Source: Nemertoderma westbladi
Lineage: Eukaryota > Xenacoelomorpha > Nemertodermatida > Nemertodermatidae
Assembly: GCA_032718475.1 (NCBI GenBank)
Contig: JAUCBJ010007490.1
Location: 16,798 to 80,797, forward strand
Direction of reading: 5' to 3'
DNA: 64,000 bases
The notes under the pieces were generated by a model. That model made no database searches, was not told the origin of the DNA, and saw only the letters and a program-made list of their open reading frames with translations. The position numbers and the translations under genes were made by a program. Every line of letters begins with the position of its first letter. Position 1 is the stretch's first letter. This document shows, in pieces, positions 57,056-64,000 of the stretch.

Positions 57056-59640
57056 AGACATGCTGGATGTGCTGCCTGAAGGCAAGATATCTACTAACAG
57101 TGCTGGGTCTGCCGATCATCTCGCTGAACTAGAGGTAGAACCCACGGACCGCCTCTACTCCCTGGACGTTGTGAGTTTATTCACTAACGTCCCACTGAGG
57201 GAGGCGGTGCAGCTTGCTGCTGATCTACTGTATGAGCGGCATCCGGACAGCCAAGCCAATCAGCAAGGACCAATTGATTGGTCTTACCAGTTAGCCTCCA
57301 AGGATGTCGTATTCCTACTACTACTACTACTACTACTAGGATCGGCATGCTGCATTGCAGCTGCATTTTTAGGAATGCTGTGCCGGCTTGTCAACAAAAT
57401 TGCACCGCCACAACTCCCTATCACCCATGACATTTGCTAGATCATTTGCTAGTGTCAAGCTTGGGGGAACTAATGAGACACCTCCAATGTTATATAGTGT
57501 CTGGTTGGAGATGTGTGCATTGTACTTGACACAATGAACGCGGCGTAGCATTCTTGTGAATGTGCCATCCAGAGATTTGGTGTCCTCAGCAGTTAGAGCC
57601 CAGCATGGACTCCCATAGAGGAGTACTGGAACTACTGCTGCTCTAAATAATCTGACCTTAAGTTTCCGATTAATTCTCGGTGACTTCCAAATCCTGGAAA
57701 GCCTATTCAAGGCTGCCCATGCCTTTCCCTTACGTATTCAAAGGTCCTCACCTGACTTCCGGATCCATGATCCCAGGTAACAGAAGTCGTCCACATGCTC
57801 AAGCATACCATCCTTTGAGCTTATGCTCATCCGATCAGAGACTTGCTGAGGACTTTCAAAGTTAACGGTCAGAATTTTGGTCTTTCTGGAGTTAATAAAA
57901 AGACCAACACTAGAAGCAGCATGTTCTAATGAGCTGAGGAGCCGTTGGGCTCCCTCTAATGATTCTGAGAGTACTCCTAAGTCATCAGCAAAGTCTAGAT
58001 CAGTTAGGTACTTGGCAGGATTTCCTCGACTTCTGGAGCCAGTAGGTGGAGTTATCATCACCCCATCATCATTATGATGATCTAAGGACATGCGTAGAAC
58101 ATAGTCAATGTTGTCGAACCATCGTATACTGATCTGATTGCTGCAATAATTTCATCAGGAATCCCATATAATGAAAGTATGCTGAACATACGTGAGCGAG
58201 AGACTGAATCAAAGGCCTTGAAGAAGTCAACAAAGATAACAGCCAGATGCCTGTCTTTCTTTTTTGATAATTCTTCAATTATCCTTCTAAGTGCCAAAAA
58301 GAGTCGTATTCCTATATCTCCATGGCAACTACGTCTGACAGAAAGATGGTGTCGCTATGGGGTCTCCATTGGGCCCCATACTCGCCAACATTTTTCTGTC
58401 ACAGTTCGACGAGAGGATCGCTGCGGGCACCAAGCTGAGTGATTGGTACGTCGATGACGTATTTAGTGTTGGTAGTAACGACCCCACTGAGAAGTTGAGA
58501 GAGGTCAATTCCCTCCATCCCAATCTTAGGTTTACCCTTGAGATGGAGGTGGGGGGCGCTTGTCCTTTCTTGATTTGGTTGTCACTCGGGTTGACTATGC
58601 TCTTTCAACAGCGTGGTACCGCAAGCCTACAGATACTGGGCTGGTTCTCAATGCCACTGCGTGTGCCCCTGAGTCGTACAAACTCGGTGTAGTTCGTGGT
58701 ATGTTTCATCGCATCTTTAATGCCAGTAAGGGTGGGGATGGTTCCCAACTCTATACCGCTATTGGGGATGCTAAGAATATTCTTAGCAATATCCAATATA
58801 CTGATACGATGGTCGAGCATGAGCTAGCCGTAGTTCAAGCCGCTAGAGGGCGTGTAGGCAGTGGTTCTGGGGGCGAGGCACCAACAGCTGTCCCCACCGA
58901 GGTCATTCACCCGGTCGACCAGGCAGCTGCTGATGATTCCAAGCCTATTGTCTGTAAGTTCGAGTACCGAGGTCGGGCAACTGATCTGTTTCTTCGAAAG
59001 TTACGTGGTCCTATACCCAGGTCTTGCACACGGCCAGTTCGGTTTGTTTTTACAACATCTAAACTACGCCAGTCACTCCCATTTCTCAAACACCCCGTCC
59101 CGGAATTCCTTGCGTCTAACGTCGTTTACTCTTTCTCTTGTCCCTCTTGTAAGGTGGAATATGATGGACACACCATCCCAACACTTGTTTGAACGCGTTA
59201 GACAGCACCAGGATGGGACAACCAATGATGGGAGCGAACAGGGTAAGACTGTGCACAACCACATCATGACGAACCGCGGCGAGCCCAATACACGTTGGCT
59301 GACTGACTGGTGTGAATTGTTTAAACATTTCACTGTAATTGCTAGACACCTATTGCGGCCAGTCTTGCAAAAGCTTGAAATGTAATACATCCAAACACGC
59401 AAGCCGGTTACCAACAAGCAGAAACGTGACTGGCGCAAGTTTACGGTGCTGCTTCCCAGTAGTTAGTTACAGTACAGACATATCTTCATTTCGTTACCTG
59501 TTCCGTCCCCCTTTGGGAGTCTTTCTCTGCATTTCCTGGCTTGGCCTCCTGAGAATGCCTTCAGTTGCGGGGCGAAACCTACCGATCAGCTGGCTGCCGT
59601 CAGCTGATCACTGATTGCATGCAACATCTAGGTCCTGTTG
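57056..59640 (+). mobile_element. Penelope-like element, RT and GIY-YIG, split by an insertion
   Basis: RT begins in 57060-57305 (YSLDVVSLFTNVPLREAV) and resumes at 58315 with GSPLGPILANIFLSQFDERI (58357 on), the catalytic box WYVDDVF (YVDD at 58447-58458) and LRFTLEMEVGG. The nuclease segment follows from 58981 (SCPSCKVEYDGHT near 59135). GSPLGP with YVDD and a C-terminal GIY-YIG is the hallmark of this class. The copy is 5'-truncated. It is inactivated by the insertion, by a stop after HGNYV near 58336, by frame loss around 58560 and by one extra base near 59180. Confidence 0.8.
57318..58302 (-). mobile_element. 5'-truncated non-LTR retrotransposon, copy D, inside Penelope-like RT
   Basis: Minus-strand copy of the same family as copies A-C, with its (TAG)n tail at 57318 (seen as CTACTACTA). 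A perfect 12-bp target duplication GTCGTATTCCTA lies at 57306-57317 and 58303-58314. It retains IFVDFFKAFDSV, FADDLGVLSES and the C-terminal domain YLGSWIRKSGEDL, LLYGSPCWAL, with deletions near 58110 and 57450. Confidence 0.95.
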
Positions 59641-59713
59641 CTTTTTAGTTTTTTACATACTTTGGCACTGACATACCTACCGGTAAGGTTTTTACTTAAC
59701 GTGCTTGATTAAT
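59631..59713 (+). repeat. 83-bp direct repeat, copy 1
   Basis: GGTCCTGTTGCTTTTTAGTT and on to GATTAATA; nearly identical to 60176-60258. It is the flank just downstream of the Penelope-like element. Confidence 0.9.
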
Positions 59714-60175
59714 AAATAAAATAAAATTAACTCTTTATTATTGGATTTTCAAGCTTCTACTTCAATTGTTATACTACAGTATAGTAGTGTTACAAAATAT
59801 ATTGAACTGTAGTATTTAACTATATTGCTTCCATAGTTACTGCGATTCATATTATTGTACTCTTCAACTCCTGATGCTGCCTTACTCAATGTTAAAATTG
59901 TTAAACTTTGCTTTAGTTAAGTGTTTTGTCTATAGAGATATATAGTAACTGTCGAAAGTATATAAAGTGAATATGTTAAGTAAGAGTACTGTTGTACAGA
60001 ATACATGATACCGGTAATCAAGGTTTTGTTGTGATGGATAAATAATAGGAAACAGTCTGAGCTGCTGTACCGGAAATACATTATTATTAAAAATAAACAA
60101 TGGTAGCAGAGCGTGATGGCGCGATATATAAGCTATACCGGTATATCTGTATATTATTATTTCATCTGAGATGTT

Positions 60176-60258
60176 GGTCTTGTTGCTTTTTAGTTTTTTA
60201 CATACTTTGGCACTGACATACCTACCGGTAAGGTTTTTACTTAACTTGCTTGATTAAT
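60176..60258 (+). repeat. 83-bp direct repeat, copy 2, at the palindrome edge
   Basis: Starts exactly where the right palindrome arm ends (copia leader ...GAGATGTTGG then TCTTGTTGC). It differs from copy 1 at two noticed positions. Short homology (GGTC) at the junction suggests a recombination or template-switch breakpoint. Confidence 0.9.
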
Positions 60259-60332
60259 ACTGTAGTATATCGATATGTTTTATTAAAGAATTTAGCAACA
60301 AACAAGTAACAATTTAAGAATAAAATTACGTA

Positions 60333-60464
60333 TTACATGGGACAAAAAACGTAGAACATTTTTTTTTCAATACTCTCGCGACCCTTTCTTAACCTTGCTG
60401 ACGCTTGGTAAATAAAATGCCTCGAAGATAATATGAAAAAAAGTTCTACTTTTTTTCCATGTAA
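60333..60464. mobile_element. MITE, TTACATGG family, copy 2
   Basis: Ends TTACATGGGACAAAAAACGT and, on the other strand, TTACATGGAAAAAAAGTAGA. TA flanks both sides. Inverted relative to 48191-48317 and diverged from it, so the family is not recent. Confidence 0.8.
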
Positions 60465-62291
60465 TAAATAATTATAAAGTGGTAATTATGAACAATGGCG
60501 AACCTAATTTTATTTATTTGTGGCTAATTATTAGTATTTATGCACTTAAACTTTCTGGAACAGCCTAATAATGACGCGGTGACATACTGGATATACTGCA
60601 AATACAGTACATAGTAAAATGAATGGCGTAGGGACATTCTGAGAAATAATGTCGCACTGCGATATAAAGCTGGAAAATATGTCGCCCTTGCGATTTGGTA
60701 GTGCGAAATTAATTCCATACAAATATAACTATTTATTATATTGTGTATAATGTAGCACTTTATCTCACGACGGTATCGAGTGTTAATATCTACACGAACG
60801 AGCAAAGCGAGTGAGTGAAATATTGAAACGAGAGACCGAGATAGAGGTACATTATACACAATATAATAGGTTGTTTTATTGTTAAATTTCTGGTTTACTT
60901 AACAAGATTTATAATAGATAATAGTGGCCATTTCTTATATTAGTAGGTTTTGTTCACGATTCACGAACATTTTCGCTATACTAAATTTCTAGAACTATGT
61001 TCTAGACCTCTTAAAAAGGTTACATAAAAAAATTCTGGAACATTTTTATTTACCAGCAAACATGTTCTAGAACAAAAATTTAATAATAACAAAAACTAGC
61101 TAATATATTAATTTTGAACCATTTAAAAAATGTAATATAATTAATTATAAAAATAATAGTTAACATGTTAACGAACATACTATTTTATATCTAGTATAAA
61201 AAAATACCTTATATTAATTAGGTAATTTCCTATATTAGGTAACTGCATCAAGAAATAGTTAATAATGCACTCTGTTATTAATAGTAACTAAGACAGCGTG
61301 AGCGATAAATAGGTGGATTACTTACGGCTCGTCCATAGACGAGCGTTAAGTAATCCAGACATTTAAAAATAAAATAAATTATTAATTAATACATACGCAG
61401 TATACTAATTTGCTATTTACTAGATTGAATAATGATTGCACTGTGACCTGTGAAATATCGGCACAGCTAGTGTGACCATTTTTGAAATTTAAAAAATACG
61501 GAAATTTTTGTTATTTTTGTTATTGGTTGATTGATGTTCTAGAACATTAGTAGGTATGTTTTTTTATGGTAGCTAGTGCTTTTTTTAACAGCTACTATTT
61601 TTTGAAATAATATAAAAAATGTGAAAACATTGATATTTCAGTTTTAAACTGTTGCAAAATATATTAATGACCAAAATATTGATGATATGGTAACAGTTTA
61701 CAGTGTATATAAATTTTTTTAATTTGTTTTCATTTTCAAAAAATACTAGCGAGTAAAAAAACACTAGCTACCATAAAAAAAATATCTACTAAGGTTCTAG
61801 AAATTGACCAATAAAAAAAGCAATCAAAATAAAAAACAGTCAATTTTCAAAAATGTTTAAAAATGTTTCCGTTAATATAACTTTTCAAAATGTTGCAGCA
61901 ACTTGTTGCTGGACTCCTCACACACAGAAACTTTTGTTGCGCAATGTTTCTGATTGTGTTCAGCAACTTATTGCTGACCCCCCCACACGGAGCAACTATA
62001 GTTTCAGAAACAAATTACAGAAAAAAAAGTTGCTCCACGTGAAAGAGACTTATATTATTAATGTATACCGGTACCATAAAAATAAGTATCGAAAGAATAT
62101 GTTTTGTTAATATTTTTAAATTAACGAAATACAGCTGTGAGTAGAGTATATACGATTAGGCAGGAGGTTTTTAGCGAAAAAATATTTCTAGAACTATTAA
62201 TAATTAATAGGTAGCTAAAATTTATAATGAAACTGAAACTCAACAACTATGTAACTTTATAACGTAAACTATCAAAACTCCACATCCAAAT
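60465..62291. other. Intergenic region upstream of the 331-codon gene
   Basis: AT-rich. Contains a cluster of TTCTAGAA palindromes (listed separately) and, at 61880-62040, inverted-repeat sequence (GCAACTTGTTGC, GTTTCTGAAAC) of MITE-like look. The short frame at 61853-62110 lies in that repeat and is not called. Confidence 0.5.
60987..62194. promoter_or_regulatory. Cluster of TTCTAGAA palindromes (heat-shock-element-like)
   Basis: TTCTAGAA occurs near 60987, 61074, 61536, 61793 and 62186, with near-matches TTCTAGAC (61000) and TTCTGGAA (61033). TTCnnGAA is the inverted half-site pair of heat-shock factor sites. The cluster lies within 1.3 kb upstream of the gene at 62292. The same 8-mer also appears elsewhere in this AT-rich window (48850, 49027), so a regulatory role is inference only. 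Confidence 0.3.
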
Positions 62292-63287
62292 ATGTCTCGA
62301 ATCATGCACTTTCCAGAAATTCCAGCAGGGCAAACTCCGGAGGAAAAGCGAATTGAATTCCAGAAAAAATATTTCATAGATCTGGCAAAACTTTTCGTAG
62401 ACCTGAAAGGTTCATCATTTTGGGTTATGTCCAAGGAATTGATGTTAGAAGCTAACTTGGCAAATTACTTAGGGGAACTACCAGCATTTACTACAAATTG
62501 TAAAGAGATAGAAAGTAGGCCTAAAGACACATATAATTCGCTGTCATATGTGCCATTTCACACGATGTTTAGATTTGACAAAAATGAGGACGGAAAAAGC
62601 GTGAAGCCGACGAATTGGCCAATTACTGACTGGTTATGTAAAGTATTTGGAAGTCACCCCCTCGAGGTGTATAGAACGAATCGATTCGATCGGGCATACC
62701 TTGAATTAGACGGGAAGAAATATCTTCAACCAGGCCAGGGCGGTGGACTTGTAATCTTTCTTGAGTTAAAGAGACAGAAAGACATTTCTTTCATACACGC
62801 CGCTGATAAAGATGATGTTGACATTTTGTTCAACTTCTTTCAGAAATATAACAGAAGTACCAAGAAATCATATCAGTTGGAAAAAGAAGGACTCATGTAC
62901 CGGTACAAAAAGGAAAAGATGATACCGTTTTGGGGTGAAATGAGCTTTAATCGGAAGAACCGAATGGAGTTGAGATTGACTCCAGGCGTAGAGGAGCCTG
63001 GACTAGTAGAACTACTTAAGTGTACGACTAAGGTTTACGACCTAGAAAATTTTGTGGCAACCCCTGTTACACGAGAGGAAGATCCCCTTAATGGATCTTT
63101 GATGATAACATCTGGGATTCGGTTGAGAAATCCGGGTCAGAGTCGAATGCAAAGTATGTCCAGCCTCGTAGGCTGGAAGAGGAAGCAGGTCATCAAGAAT
63201 ATCTGGTTCGAAAGTGCGGCAGTAAGGGATGAATGGCTGGAAGTTATTTGGGACTATAGTGTTGATTCAATTACTATCAGTGACTGA
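62292..63287 (+). CDS. Unknown protein, 331 aa, possible C-terminal PH-like domain
   Basis: Uninterrupted frame from ATG 62292 (MSRIMHFPEIPAGQTPEEKR) to TGA 63285-63287. Not recognised. It is hydrophilic, rich in Lys, Arg, Glu and aromatic residues, with no signal peptide or membrane segment, so probably cytosolic. Residues 1-60 look helical (EEKRIEFQKKYFIDLAKLFV). Residues about 200-331 resemble a PH fold: KEGLMYRYKK start, MELRLTP, a core strand, a basic loop (GWKRKQVIKN) and a last helix with conserved-position Trp (WFESAAVRDEWLEVIWDY). It stands alone among repeats and has no obvious intron. It could be a single-exon gene, a large exon, or a gene carried by a mobile element. Confidence 0.7.
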   Translation: MSRIMHFPEIPAGQTPEEKRIEFQKKYFIDLAKLFVDLKGSSFWVMSKELMLEANLANYLGELPAFTTNCKEIESRPKDTYNSLSYVPFHTMFRFDKNEDGKSVKPTNWPITDWLCKVFGSHPLEVYRTNRFDRAYLELDGKKYLQPGQGGGLVIFLELKRQKDISFIHAADKDDVDILFNFFQKYNRSTKKSYQLEKEGLMYRYKKEKMIPFWGEMSFNRKNRMELRLTPGVEEPGLVELLKCTTKVYDLENFVATPVTREEDPLNGSLMITSGIRLRNPGQSRMQSMSSLVGWKRKQVIKNIWFESAAVRDEWLEVIWDYSVDSITISD

Positions 63288-64000
63288 TCAGCAGTATTAA
63301 ATTATTTTCTAATTTGCTATCTTTTCATAAAAATTATCAGAATAATATAATATATGAATCAACTGAAAATATTCGAAAAAGGTATATTATTATAGTTATG
63401 TTATTATATATTATAGTTATATTCCAACATGTTTTTCTACCAATTACAATATATTAACTGAAACATTTAAAAAGTTACAGACCTTTTGCATTACTCATTA
63501 CAAACTTAATCCATATTAACTTTATTTGTTGTAAGTCACTTTTTTAGTCAAATTCGTTAATAAGTTTAACAAAAAATAACACTGTTATTCTTAAATTGTT
63601 ACTTTTTCGCTCGAATATGTTAGCAGATCCAATCCACTGCACCCCCAGCGGAAAATGGGGAAATCGTGATTTACGAATCACGATTAGATATGAAATATTG
63701 CCCAATGCAATATTGCATACTAGAGGGAACGAGGCAATACACTGTCAGCCAGAGAGAGAGATACCAACACATCTCAGGGGGAAGCCAACACAGGGCCAGG
63801 AAAGACAGGGAGTGGCTAGAGGAGGTAAACCAACCAATAGCGGGGCGGTACACCATCAATTAGCACGAATTTATTGGTAGGTCAATACAGTAAGCAATGT
63901 GTGTAACCTCCATGTCATGACAATATAACTGTTACTCAGTGTTAATTATGATTCAGTTAGCTACTATTCTGGGTAGAAGTTATATGGTTTAACCCTATTA
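63288..64000. other. Downstream flank with a possible exon or repeat fragment
   Basis: No AATAAA was recognised just after 63287 (an ATTAAA is at 63296). Around 63596-63900 composition changes, and a frame at 63666-63863 has protein-like sequence (CILEGTRQYTVSQRERYQHI) without recognised homology. It follows the dispersed repeat TTATTCTTAAATTGTTACTT, so it may be part of a transposon. Confidence 0.4.

Larger units (their letters stand above)
55868..60177. repeat. 4.3-kb palindrome with 1.2-kb arms
   Basis: Left arm 55868-57055 and right arm 58981-60177 are reverse complements with few differences. From outside inwards, both contain part of the copia leader, the copia 5' LTR, its target flank, a 3' flank and the GIY-YIG end of a Penelope-like element. 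The spacer 57056-58980 holds that element's RT interrupted by a non-LTR insertion. Because the copia sequence is in both arms, the inverted duplication is younger than the copia insertion. Confidence 0.9.

Noticed and set aside
61853-62110. Plus-strand 85-codon frame
   Set aside because: It falls within inverted-repeat sequence (GCAACTTGTTGC, GTTTCTGAAAC); no homology.
1-64000. tRNA or rRNA genes
   Set aside because: No clear tRNA box B or cloverleaf and no rRNA sequence was seen by eye; a dedicated covariance search was not possible.

Overview
This is an AT-rich nuclear segment from an animal, most likely a marine or other invertebrate. The evidence is a spliced motor-kinesin gene with metazoan-type introns, together with BEL/Pao, Ty1/copia, Penelope-like and non-LTR retrotransposons, TA-flanked MITEs and two large tandem arrays. 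The palindromes ACCGGT and AGGCCT recur throughout. The phylum cannot be fixed from sequence alone.

The left 38 kb is essentially one host gene on the minus strand: a kinesin-2 of the KIF17/OSM-3 type. Eleven exons were located by translation and by matching splice phase: 37796-37683 (start codon), 33647-33528, 17580-17465, 16576-16413, 15506-15370, 9749-9566, 7531-7415, 5994-5909, 4445-4306, 2772-2598 and 2038-1955. Every junction is in phase except the one between 16413 and 15506, where one very short exon is missing. The P-loop, switch I, switch II and neck coil are all present. The rest of the tail would lie beyond the left edge. The introns are packed with foreign DNA: a 3.4-kb G-rich 36-bp minisatellite (intron 1), a complete 15.8-kb BEL/Pao element with almost identical LTRs (intron 2, antisense), a 5.2-kb 28-bp satellite, foldback elements and a TTAA-flanked poly-G element.

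The right 26 kb is upstream of that gene and is mostly nested repeats. It holds two 5'-truncated copies of one non-LTR family (plus two more copies elsewhere in the window), a fragment of another non-LTR family, three MITEs with TTACA ends and TA flanks, a GGCCCG-ended MITE, and a complete minus-strand copia element (50531-56147). Next comes a 4.3-kb palindrome (55868-60177) whose 1.2-kb arms carry a Penelope-like GIY-YIG segment and a copia LTR, around a Penelope-like reverse transcriptase that is itself split by a non-LTR insertion. At 62292-63287 lies an intact 331-codon plus-strand gene of unknown function with a possible C-terminal PH-like fold.

The most unusual signal is inside the BEL/Pao coding region. 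Nine consensus 5' splice-site sequences (eight of the form [CA]AG|GTRAG) lie within about 1.3 kb, all in the sense strand and all in the same codon phase. The host gene around it instead uses many GTT-type donors.
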